DNA of 64,000 nucleotides from an uncultured Clostridia bacterium (GTDB lineage Bacteria > Bacillota > Clostridia > TANB77 > CAG-508), in NCBI GenBank assembly GCA_948934525.1, contig CAQZSK010000001.1:124001-188000 (forward strand). The letters run 5' to 3'. Of this stretch, positions 28,628-37,812 are shown one piece after another. A program made the position numbers and the translations under genes. Within the stretch, counting starts at the first letter, position 1. Every line of letters starts with the position of its first letter. The notes beneath the pieces were generated by a model, which was not told the origin of the DNA, ran no database searches, and saw nothing but the letters and a program-made list of their open reading frames with translations.

Positions 28628-30763
28628 AATATTTTTCTAATATATTTAAATTATAATTTTTTCCCTCCATTACTTTAAAAAGACAACTAAAACCTTTAAA
28701 TTCTAATATATTTAAATTATAATCATATCAACGTAAAGATAATGTTCTTCGTTATCCTCTTTAAATTCTAATATATTTAAATTATAATCTGAGTCTGAAA
28801 TATATTCATAAGCCAAAAATAGTGTCTTTAAATTCTAATATATTTAAATTATAATTTTTAACAAAATTAAATTAAAAGAAAAATACCAAACTTTAAATTC
28901 TAATATATTTAAATTATAATAAAGAACCTTATATGTGTTTTAACTTTAGTCCAGTCTTTAAATTCTAATATATTTAAATTATAATCTACCTTCATCATCT
29001 ACAGATAAGGCAAGAGGGATCTTTAAATTCTAATATATTTAAATTATAATCTTAAGACTGTTGCTCTTGTTGCTGTTGCCTTGTATCTTTAAATTCTAAT
29101 ATACTTAAATTATAATGATTTTTACAAAAAGAATTATATAGATAATAAAGATGCTTTAAATTCTAATATACTTAAATTATAATCGAAAATGGTTCTTTCA
29201 AAACTGGAATATCAAAGCACTTTAAATTCTAATATACTTAAATTATAATATGATAATCATAATGAAAACAATGACACCGAATAGGCTTTAAATTCTAATA
29301 TATTTAAATTATAATCTATGTGTACATATACTTCTGTCATATATAATGTAGTACTTTAAATTCTAATATATTTAAATTATAATAAAATAATTCTATAAAA
29401 ATTGCACATACTAATTTCTTTAAATTCTAATATATTTAAATTATAATATTACCTTCTACTCAATATAATGCATGGGCTAAAGTCTTTAAATTCTAATATA
29501 TTTAAATTATAATTATCAGGGCTTACAGAGTTTGACTTCGATTGAAAATCTTTAAATTCTAATATATTTAAATTATAATTGAATATCATAAATAGTATTT
29601 ACAACTAAATGTTTTAACTTTAAATTCTAATATATTTAAATTATAATAAGAACTATGCAAGCAGTATGGATGGGGTTATAAAGTCTTTAAATTCTAATAT
29701 ATTTAAATTATAATATTATGTTTTAAGTTTAATTAATACATATCGTAGATTCTTTAAATTCTAATATATTTAAATTATAATTAATATGATGTTGATTACT
29801 GGTGCTTTAGTTGATAAAACTTTAAATTCTAATATATTTAAATTATAATCACATTTATTTTACATAATGTGATACAATAAAAGAAACTTTAAATTCTAAT
29901 ATATTTAAATTATAATCGAACTACCGCAAAGTGCTTGTTGAACAACAGAATACTTTAAATTCTAATATATTTAAATTATAATAAATCATTGAAAGTATGG
30001 GATTTGGACTAATTTACGCCTTTAAATTCTAATATATTTAAATTATAATTCATCTGCAAATAATGATGCCTCTGCTCTATCTTCCTTTAAATTCTAATAT
30101 ATTTAAATTATAATATCTTGAATTTCGTCAAATTCATTTATTTCTAACTTCTTTAAATTCTAATATATTTAAATTATAATGATATGATGCTTCCAGTTTG
30201 TTGGGCTGCATTTGTCTTTAAATTCTAATATATTTAAATTATAATCGAAATTTCACAACAGAGGAAACAGCGCAAGCATATTGTCTTTAAATTCTAATAT
30301 ATTTAAATTATAATAATGTTGAAAAATGAAATGAGAAAAGTTTTAGGAACTTTAAATTCTAATATATTTAAATTATAATTGATTTCTATAAGAAAAAATA
30401 TATAGATAATAAGACTTTAAATTCTAATATATTTAAATTATAATGGTATGTCTTACTGGTTTGGTTTTTTGCATAATTCTTTAAATTCTAATATATTTAA
30501 ATTATAATGATACAGGAACAGAAAGCTTTACAGAAAAAGAAAACTTTAAATTCTAATATATTTAAATTATAATTAAAAGAAAAGTTGGGGATAAAGGAAA
30601 TAAAGCTTTCTTTAAATTCTAATATATTTAAATTATAATAATGGCTCTAGCCTTCAAATAAATTCCGATACGCCTCACTTTAAATTCTAATATATTTAAA
30701 TTATAATCCCTGTTGTAATCTTGAATATATTTCTCCGTTGTTTCTTTAAATTCTAATATATTT
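28628..30763 (-). CRISPR. CRISPR array 2, 33 repeats (two incomplete) and 32 spacers
   Basis: Thirty-base repeats ending TTTAAATTATAAT on the plus strand, a sister of the array-1 repeat that differs mainly in that half; spacers are 34-39 bases. Three adjacent repeats (29087, 29154, 29220) share a T-to-C change. The left terminal repeat is decayed over its first 9 bases. The right terminal copy (30744-30763) keeps only 20 bases and then gives way to unrelated DNA, so the leader seems lost and the array may be silent. Spacer 30640-30677 nearly repeats an array-1 spacer. Confidence 0.97.
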
Positions 30764-30777
30764 TTTAGTAAAAGTCA

Positions 30778-30837
30778 AAAATGCTACAAAATAGTAAAAT
30801 CAATACATTCATTGATGCTACTACTTTGTAGCATTTT
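30778..30837 (-). terminator. Long-stem terminator at the array-2 boundary
   Basis: AAAATGCTACAAA pairs with TTTGTAGCATTTT; an inner ATAGTA/TACTA extends the stem. Serves the small minus-strand gene at 30896-31123 and would also stop transcription entering array 2 from the right. Confidence 0.7.
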
Positions 30838-30895
30838 ATAAAGTTAAGCACAGTTAATTAGAAATAGATAAAATTAGTAACAAATTAGTAACAAA

Positions 30896-31123
30896 TTAAA
30901 AATTAGCTTTTATTAATTCAACAGCTTTCTTTTTGTCAATAATTGAAAGTAAATCAATAAATTTTTCTAATATAATAATATCTTCACTACTTAGTACTGT
31001 AAGTTCTTCATTTTCTAATAACAACATTGCAAAGCATTTAGCTGAATAACTATCGCTCTTTGTTGCTACTATTAGCATTTGTTTTATTTCGTCTTTTGTT
31101 AGTTCTCTTAGTTTTTCGTTCAT
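30896..31123 (-). CDS. Small protein of unknown function
   Basis: 75 aa, all-helical and charged (MNEKLRELTKDEIKQML...), with no recognised domain. Ribosome site GAGGAG upstream. Divergent from the HTH gene at 31243, suggesting a regulator-target or accessory pair in the insert between array 2 and the prophage. Confidence 0.55.
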   Translation of the reverse strand: MNEKLRELTKDEIKQMLIVATKSDSYSAKCFAMLLLENEELTVLSSEDIIILEKFIDLLSIIDKKKAVELIKANF

Positions 31124-31242
31124 TGTATATTTTTCTCCTCATTTGCTCATATTATCTTAGATGTAGTTTAACATATTTTAAGTAAATGTCAAATCGTTTA
31201 ATTAGTGATATTCTTTACTAAAATAATTTGGGAGTTTTAAGT

Positions 31243-31479
31243 ATGAAGAAAATAGTTAGTGAAGTAGAAAATTTTGGAAATGTAGAAATAACTTTAAAAG
31301 AAGTTTTAGATAAAAATAATATAACTAGGAATGCATTAGCAGAAGCAACTGGTATTAGATATTCTATTATTGATAGTTATTATAAAAATAAGATTTCAAG
31401 ATTAGATTTATATACTATTGCTAAAATCTGTTATGTATTAGAATGTGAAGTTAGTGATATTTTAAAATATAGAAATTAA
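31243..31479 (+). CDS. Cro/CI-type HTH transcriptional regulator
   Basis: 78 aa from the ATG (MKKIVSEVENFG). A TTG five codons earlier is open, but a GGGAG site fits the ATG better. The HTH core is LKEVLDKNNITRNALAEATG followed by the recognition helix in RYSIIDSYYKNK and the usual LDLYTIAKICYVLECEVSDIL. The only plus-strand protein gene supported in the window. It may control its divergent neighbour or the prophage next door; the target is unknown. Confidence 0.85.
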   Translation: MKKIVSEVENFGNVEITLKEVLDKNNITRNALAEATGIRYSIIDSYYKNKISRLDLYTIAKICYVLECEVSDILKYRN

Positions 31480-31484
31480 TAATA

Positions 31485-31524
31485 AAGAAGATAAATTATT
31501 TTAAGAGTAATCTATCTTCTTTTT
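31485..31524. terminator. Convergent bidirectional terminator
   Basis: AAGAAGATA pairs with TATCTTCTT, flanked by A- and T-runs. Lies between the plus-strand HTH gene and the minus-strand 57-aa gene, whose stop codon is inside the stem. Confidence 0.75.
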
Positions 31525-31685
31525 CTTATCGATTTACAAAAATCTATAAAACTCATATTGCTGATTGCTCTTAAAGTTCTTGTTGATAAAAAATTATATT
31601 GCATTGCTATTTTGTTCCATTCGCCCTTAGATGGTATTTTGTCTAAGTCCTTGATCGCTTGTACAGTTCTTTCATAATCATTCAT
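31512..31685 (-). CDS. 57-aa protein, phage-associated type, unknown function
   Basis: Too short for many ORF cut-offs. Reads MNDYERTVQAIKDLDKIPSK and ends SFIDFCKSIRKRR. An AGGAAGTG site sits at good spacing. The IPSKxEWNKIAxxxNxLS-type core is of a kind I associate with small Firmicute phage or mobile-element proteins. Function unknown. Confidence 0.6.
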   Translation of the reverse strand: MNDYERTVQAIKDLDKIPSKGEWNKIAMQYNFLSTRTLRAISNMSFIDFCKSIRKRR

Positions 31686-31795
31686 GAAATCACTTCCTTT
31701 TTTTCTATTATATCATATTATGTAAAATAAGTGTGTCGAAGCATGTCGATTAGAAAAATTGAATGTTGCTTTTCTAAAATGTATAAGTTATAATA

Positions 31796-31957
31796 TCTTT
31801 AATGCATTTATATTAGAATTTTAAGGTTTGCACAACTGGTTTAGGTTCATCTTTCATAGTTATTATAATTTAAATATATTAGAATTTTAATTACCATGAC
31901 CAATACTTCTCTCCTCCAACATTTCCAATTATAATTTAAGTATATTAGACTAAACGG
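31796..31957 (+). CRISPR. CRISPR remnant: three repeats, two spacers, inverted
   Basis: Repeats at 31796-31825, 31862-31891 and 31928-31957 with two 36-base spacers, in the orientation opposite to arrays 1 and 2. The first repeat resembles the array-1 type with five changes; the other two resemble array 2. The last keeps its first 22 bases (one change) and then decays, abutting a terminator and the prophage. Reverse-translated, the second spacer reads GNVGGEKYWSW, an endolysin-like motif. Confidence 0.85.
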
Positions 31958-31984
31958 CTCAGATTAAGTTCTAAGCCGTTTTCT
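31952..31984. terminator. Terminator at the prophage left end
   Basis: AACGGCT / AGCCGTT stem with a 14-base loop followed by TT. Ends the lysis-side prophage transcript or the CRISPR remnant. Confidence 0.6.
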
Positions 31985-32015
31985 ATTTTGAGATATGTAA
32001 GTTTACTATCTACAA

Positions 32016-32787
32016 TTAAATCTTTTGAATATTCTTAATATTAATAGCACAAGTAACAGTCTTATTTTTACCAATCACGGCTCTATCTCCTTTTACTTCA
32101 ATTACATCATATTCTTTATAATAGCAGACGAATGGTTGATTATTATACTGAACAGCTTTTAATACTTTTACTTTGTCGCCTGCTTTGATAGCCTTTGTTG
32201 TTGCTGGCTTGCCCGTAGTTTGTGCATTATTAGTGCTTGTACTATTTTTCTTCAAACCAAATCCACTTACAACTCCATCGCAGATAGCTTGTGCTATTTT
32301 GTCTTTATTCTTTTGATAAATATTTATATCTTCTTTATTATCAATAAAACATGTTTCTAATAATGCTCCAGAAATGCCATTTGATTTTACTGTATTAATT
32401 ACTAAGAAATTAGTTCTCTTTACTCCATCAAAGATGCTATCGTTATCTCTTAGTGTAAAGAACTTGCTCATATTTTTCATAATTGCTTGTTCTACTGTAA
32501 TAGCATTCTCTCTAGTTGTTACAAAACATTCCGTTCCATGTCCTTTTCCATTGCTCGCATTAAAATGTATTTCAAATACATAGTTGTATTTGCCAATTTT
32601 AAATGTTCCATTTTGGCAGTCATAGAAAGCATTTCTATTCTGATTATAAATATCTACTGTTGCATATTGTTTTAGCTTCTTTGCTAGATTATTCACTAGT
32701 TCTCTTGTTAAATCAGCTTCCTTGTAGCCATCTCCACAAGCGCCGTGGGTCACCTGCTCCGTGACCTGCAATTAATAATATTTTCAT
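32016..32787 (-). CDS. Phage endolysin, N-acetylmuramoyl-L-alanine amidase, CGG +1 site
   Basis: About 256 aa. The true start MKILLIAGHGAGDP is followed by CGG as codon 15 (32743-32745); read in frame it soon runs out. Skipping the C gives GHGAGDP-GACGDGYKEADLT, the normal opening of amidase_3 endolysins with zinc His in AGHG and Glu in KEADLTREL. A second His is in FEIHFNAS and the catalytic Glu in ALLETCFI. A C-terminal SH3-like domain (about 200-256) likely binds the wall. Without the shift only a later start lacking the first metal ligand is available. Confidence 0.88.
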
Positions 32788-33155
32788 AATTTTTCCTCGC
32801 TTTCTTTTTTATTAAATATGTTAAATTCAAAATCAATACTAGCATATGTATAATTAGAATGAATATATATTGTTCCTTCAGGATATGCTTGTAATGCTGA
32901 TATATTAGTAATTGAACTTCCTACCCCAACTGCGGCAATTACAGACGATGGTCTATACCCTTCTGGCAATATAAATGCATTCACAGGGTTTTCTGTGTCG
33001 ATTTTTACGCCTATATGTACAAATACTTTATGCTTTATTTTATAGCAATAACTATTGTTATACCCATCATAATTTGTCACTAATGGGTCTGTTGGAGTAA
33101 GTGGCTCTATTATATTCAAATTTAATTTATCATTTTCTTCATCTGGCATTCTCAT
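32784..33155 (-). CDS. Phage tail-fibre-side protein, unknown
   Basis: 123 aa. Opens MRMPDEEND, then a beta-rich domain (GVKIDTENPVNAFILPEGYRP) typical of phage fibre or baseplate accessory modules. Its 3' end overlaps the amidase start by 4 bases. Shares the M-x-MP-[DS]-E opening with 33185-33532 and 34049-34724. Confidence 0.55.
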   Translation of the reverse strand: MRMPDEENDKLNLNIIEPLTPTDPLVTNYDGYNNSYCYKIKHKVFVHIGVKIDTENPVNAFILPEGYRPSSVIAAVGVGSSITNISALQAYPEGTIYIHSNYTYASIDFEFNIFNKKESEEKL

Positions 33156-33184
33156 TTTTCATTTTCAAGAGCGATTTAATATGA

Positions 33185-33528
33185 CTATTTCCAATACCCT
33201 TCTGCTGTCCACTGAAAGTTCCATTCCTTGTCTACAAGCTTTCCATAACCATCTGTTGTTGGTATTCTTGCAAATACATATAATTTTGTCTTGTCTACTG
33301 AAGCACTATAATTAATCGATGGATAATTTGTATATATATTAGTAATACTTACAATTCCACTAGTATCAGAAAAGGCTGTAGGAAGTTCTATTGTAATATT
33401 TCCTACAGAGGCATCTCCACTTCCTTTTCCCATTTGCTTTAGTTTTCCATTGCTGTATTTTATATAACTACCATTCTCATTACTACCACTTTCTACGATA
33501 TAGATATTTTTTTCTTGGTCTGGCATCT

Positions 33529-33532
<4 letters not shown>
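33185..33532 (-). CDS. Phage tail-fibre-like protein
   Basis: 115 aa. Opens MKMPDQEKN; the segment SYIKYSNGKLKQMG matches the xxYSNGxL motif common in phage fibre and collar proteins of Firmicutes, followed by a beta-rich tip. Starts inside the stop codon of the microsatellite gene (ATGA overlap), so translation is coupled to it. Confidence 0.6.
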
Positions 33533-33666
<134 letters not shown>

Positions 33667-33667
33667 T

Positions 33668-34030
33668 CTATTTTTCATTGTTTTGTTCCTCACTTTCATT
33701 GTTCAATTTGTTTTTTAATTTGTCTGGCACTGGTAAACCTAACTTGTCACAATTCTCAGCTAGTGATACTAGTTCCATATAGCACACATAAATAACCATG
33801 AAATACATTACAACATCTGTTGCAAATGCAAACTTAAATAGAAAACCAATTGCTATGTAACATAATTCTGCACATTTCTTCCCTAATCCGTCTCTCATCT
33901 TTGAGCTTGATACCTCGTCGTTTTTCCATGCATTATAATAACCTGTAATTATGTCTAATATCATTAGTAAAAGTGGTGCACCTATCGCCCACCAGATGTT
34001 TGTAAAATTTAATTTTAATAATTCTTCCAT
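33668..34030 (-). CDS. Phage holin
   Basis: 120 aa with three to four membrane segments and the conserved ITGYYNAWKN loop followed by MRDGLGKKCAELCYI, typical of the phage_holin_4 (toxin secretion/phage lysis) family. Makes holes that release the endolysin. The C-terminal coding part (33694-33729, PDKLKNKLNN) matches an array-1 spacer at 29 of 36 bases. Confidence 0.88.
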   Translation of the reverse strand: MEELLKLNFTNIWWAIGAPLLLMILDIITGYYNAWKNDEVSSSKMRDGLGKKCAELCYIAIGFLFKFAFATDVVMYFMVIYVCYMELVSLAENCDKLGLPVPDKLKNKLNNESEEQNNEK

Positions 34031-34048
34031 ACTTCTAATTTCCTTTCT

Positions 34049-34724
34049 TTATTTGATTATGTCATAACTAATAATGACTACATTATCTGATGTTCCTGCA
34101 CTACTAAATATTGAACCTGTATCAAAATTCACTCCAAAATATCCTTTTTCTCCATTTTCTCCGCAAAGCCAAAATCCATGTTCCACAGTCTCTTCTTGCT
34201 GTAATACTGCTGTAAAAATCATCTTTTACAGTATAAAATAACACTAATTCTTTTGCATTTATTATGTCTGTATCAGTTATAGACTGACCTTTTGCAATAT
34301 TTATATTTGAAACTTGTTTAATTTCTTTGTTAAAATCAAAATGCTTGCAGTATGGCGTAGCTTGTGTGCCTTCTTCGATTTGTAGACTGTCTAAATAATT
34401 TTGCGTTATTGAAAATCGTATATAATGTGCGTTTTCGGGTACTGTAAATGCTTGTGAATTGCCAGCACTTGTCAAGTCTGCATATGTACTAGAAAGTGCT
34501 GTTTTATTTGCATCATAAAACTTAAATCTTGCACTATCGGACTGTCCTTTATAGTACGTCTTATTTGGTTCAACTTTTATGAAATCAGAAGTGTAAATTC
34601 CTTCCATTGCCCCAATAGTTCCGTCTGCGTTTAATGCTCCTCTTGTGACTGCATTTTTATTAAACATATTCTTGCTTCGTATATCTTCAACAATTATTCT
34701 ACCCTCACTTGGCATTTTACTCAT
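34049..34724 (-). CDS. Phage tail/receptor-binding-side protein, CGG +1 site
   Basis: About 224 aa. Begins MSKMPSEGRIIVED; the middle (SDFIKVEPNKTYYKG to PENAHYIRFSITQ) looks like a carbohydrate-binding beta-sandwich seen in phage tails. Codon 188 is CGG (34161-34163). Skipping the C gives ILAL-GENGEKGYFGVNFDTG and a stop at 34049-34051, whereas the in-frame reading becomes Arg/Lys/Trp-rich and ends early. Bases 34520-34555 match an array-1 spacer at 30 of 36 positions. Confidence 0.75.
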
Positions 34725-35269
34725 TACTCCACTCTCCTTTCACGTAAAATGTTAAAATATCACATTTCTTCAGTTGTGCATCATTTGCTAGTTTTATCTT
34801 GTTACTTATATTGTTAGCTTGTCCAACTTCGTAGAACTGTCCTTGTTTATCACTGTCTACAGCTTTTAGTAGTACCCAATTTTTGTACTGAACTTGATAT
34901 AAGCTACCATTACCGAACCTTATAGAAGAACGGTAATGTCACTTCTGCCCCCAGTTCTGTGTCTGCTTCTACTGTCATTGTATAAGTATGTATGCTCTGT
35001 GTTTGATTAATAAGTTCTGATAGACTTGATACTGTACTTTCCAAAGCGTTTATTTCATTTTCTATTTGTGTTTTAAAAGCTAAATTTTCTGCATTTACAT
35101 CAGTTTTAAAGCTATCAATAATATCATTTACAGAAATTATATAGTCTTTCAATTTTAAATCTATTTTGTCCCAGTTATCATTTAACGCTTTATCGATGTC
35201 AAACTCTTCTTCTGCGTCCTCTTGTGGATTCCACTTGAATAAATTTAAAAAATTAGTATATGCACTCAT
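34717..35269 (-). CDS. Phage tail protein with coiled coil, CGG +1 site
   Basis: About 183 aa. The N-terminus FLNLFKWNPQEDAEEEFDID is common in siphovirus tail genes, followed by a helical segment (about 35-95). Codon 119 is CGG and the next codon is TAA (34913-34915). Skipping the C gives FFYKV-GNGSLYQVQYKNWV and runs on to 34717, overlapping the next gene's start by 8 bases. The restored tail is beta-rich. Confidence 0.75.
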
Positions 35270-37433
35270 TTAGTTTGCTCCTTTTTTATGATTAAAAAGA
35301 GATATCTTTTAGATATCCGAATTAGAACAATTGTCGCTATTACTGCCCCTGAATTTTTATATGCCGTAATCATATCTGCGTTTATGTCTTGTCCTGTAAT
35401 AGTTGGTGTGTTAGCTGCTGAACCTACTGCAAACCTTGTTATCCCTTCAGCGTTGAAATCATTTATATCTAATTCTACACTTTTTTGTTCAAGTTGAATG
35501 CTATCTGTCGAGGTTGGCCTTGTTGGTGACCAGCCGTTAGAGCCTAATACAGCGATTTCATCTAAATTGCCAGTTCCACCTAAGCTAGTATCTGAAGCTG
35601 GTGCAACATATATCTGTTGACTGTTTACATCAGTCTTGTATAATTTCATGTTTGAGCACACGCCGTACCCCACTACACTTCCAGCAGTATTTTGAACAAT
35701 AAAAGGTAAATGTTGCAGATTTAGATATGCTTTTTTTAATGTAAAGTTTTTCGGAACAAACACATCTATAAATGAATACAACTTATTAAGAGTTCCTATA
35801 CCTGTGTTACTGAAACCAACAGTCTGAAAGTTTCCTTCTCCTACAATTTTTGATGAGCTATCAGATTGCCCATTAAAAGAGAGAGAAGTATAAACACCAT
35901 CTCCCCCAATTATTCCTGTACCATCAGCTAGTTGTATACCTGCATTGTTCATTTGTACACAAGTATTTCCTTCAGTGTCTAATAGCTGAAACAACCCATT
36001 TAGATTTTTAGCTCCACCAAGCTTTAAAATTCCACCTTGTATCATATCAGCCAGCATTTTACCAGTAGTAATAAAATCTGCTACGATTTGTCCATCCATA
36101 GTAATTGCTGTTCCGATAAGGCCCTTTTATTCCTTTACTAGAATAGCCAAATCCATTTATATTCCAACGCCACACTTTTTTAGCCTTGTCTAAATCTTCG
36201 TTATCAACTATGAATAGTTCTCCGTCTTTTTTTACCACATAGCCACCATTGAACTCTGTTATTAGTTCTGTTGCCTTATCTACCGCTTTTTCATAAGCTC
36301 CTGGTATTTCAACATTCTGTATTCTATCTATTGCTTGTCCCATTGGCCCTTTTGAACCGCTAAAAGAATTATTGAATTCATTTTCTCCTTTTGCAGCCCA
36401 ATTTTGAGTAAGCGAACCGGCGAATTCCCAAGAATTTTGCATGATATATGACTCAAAGATTTTACCTTTTTTGTCTGTGTTTTTTATTTTATCACCACAA
36501 TCCATAGCAATGTCTGCTTCTGATAACCTTTGCATATATGGAATATACGTGAAACCATTCATTTTAGTTAATATATTGTGTGCTATACTATCAGATACCA
36601 ACGGATTATCATCGTTAAGTTCAAGAATGTGACCAGATTCTTCTCCTATTATTCCATTAAAGTATCTTATTTTCTTAACAGTAATTAGTCCTTCTGCAGG
36701 TATAAACTCCTTAAATGCACCTTTTGGAATATTCTTATTGATATCAGTGTTATACTGTTTTAGTTCTCCATTTCCTAGTCGGTTTATTATTTCAAATCCG
36801 CATGCGCATTCAGCTATGTACCCCAGTATTTGCTTATATGAGTACCCCTCTGGCTTTGTTTCTACTAATTCGTTGCAATTAAAAAACTCAGCAGCGTTAG
36901 AGTGTATTTGCAATTGTTCGTAGATATCATTTCTTATTTCTAGCAATGACGCTGGAAAAGTTAAACTGCTCTTATATTCATCTTCCATATACTTTGTTTT
37001 GTCTATAAGCTTAATAGAGACTGTGCCATTTACATTTCTATGCGTTTCTGTAGAATAGAACTTTCCAATAGGAATCCATAAACTTGTAAGGTGCTTAATT
37101 TTTAGTTTGTCAATAATAGATATTTTTTCATTATGGAATTGTTCTACTGTATAGAGAGTCTCTGTTGCTAGTTTAATTTGAATGTCAAACTCTTTGTTAT
37201 CAAAGTTTACGTTATCCCATTTTCCTTCATAGTTTAAAATTTCTAAATTGATATTTGCTGCGTGAACTCCACCAACGGTAAATTTATCGCCCTCCACAAT
37301 ACTTTGGTCAAACTTTATGCTCTTAATATCAGAATTGTCGAGTGTTAATCCACTTCCGAAGTTTTATTCTTGCATTGTATTTCTTATCTATCTTTTCTAA
37401 AGCTTCTACATAAAATCGATTTGTAGCATACAT
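35266..37433 (-). CDS. Phage minor structural/tail-tip protein, two CGG +1 sites
   Basis: About 721 aa after correction. The ATG at 37433 (MYATNRFYVEALEKIDKKYN) leads to CGG at codon 26 (37356-37358). Skipping the C gives ARIKL-GSGLTLDNSD and joins the 412-aa ORF. A second CGG (36113-36115) near its end, on skipping, gives IKGPY-GTAITMDGQIVADF and joins the 277-aa ORF. The VDNEDLDKAKKVWRWNINGF to MLADMIQGG region is typical of siphovirus tail-tip proteins downstream of the distal tail gene. Both junctions keep exact triplet spacing. Confidence 0.82.
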
Positions 37434-37440
37434 AAGCTAT

Positions 37441-37800
37441 TCACCTTTCAACAATATCCATTGTAAGCCCTTCCCACATAACGCTTCCATTATCTTGCGC
37501 ATTACAAACAGGTGCTGTCCTATCGCCCACATAGAATGACTTAGTTTCAAATCTTTTTGTCTTTGGATCTGGGTATCTACAGTTGAAATAGATATCTTCT
37601 GTCAATGTTAATATTTTACTTATTTCGTCCCATGTAAGAGGTCCCCACTCTAGAGGTATCTTTCGTTTTGTGCAAACTCGATTGCGGTGTAGTGTTCCAT
37701 TTGAGTCAGAGTCTGAATTTTGGTCCTGGTCTGAAATTATTACCTGAAAAGGTAATGGAGAGGCTACATCCTCTCCATTAAATTGTATAATTGAAGCCAT
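37441..37800 (-). CDS. Phage tail protein, DUF6711-like
   Basis: 119 aa beta-rich protein between the tape measure and the tail-tip gene, where distal-tail or tail-completion proteins sit. Features PFQVIISDQDQNS and WGPLTWDEISKIL resemble the DUF6711 group of Firmicute phages. Assignment partly by position. Confidence 0.6.
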   Translation of the reverse strand: MASIIQFNGEDVASPLPFQVIISDQDQNSDSDSNGTLHRNRVCTKRKIPLEWGPLTWDEISKILTLTEDIYFNCRYPDPKTKRFETKSFYVGDRTAPVCNAQDNGSVMWEGLTMDIVER

Positions 37801-37812
37801 GTTTTAGCCTCC

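Noticed and set aside
18682..30763. Calling the arrays type V or type II
   Set aside because: The 30-base repeats begin GTTTTAAT in the likely crRNA direction and lack the long 36-base form and conserved 3' stem of those types; without cas genes I give only a tentative I-B resemblance.
31243..31479. The HTH gene as the prophage repressor
   Set aside because: It lies outside the CRISPR remnant that marks the prophage edge and on the opposite side from early genes; repressor and integrase are more likely beyond the right edge.
34122..34262. Extra T in the TTTTT run as the cause of the tail gene break
   Set aside because: Removing a T gives a plausible peptide, but the CGG at 34161 reopens the same frame and keeps the upstream ORF as read; the CGG explanation is uniform across genes.
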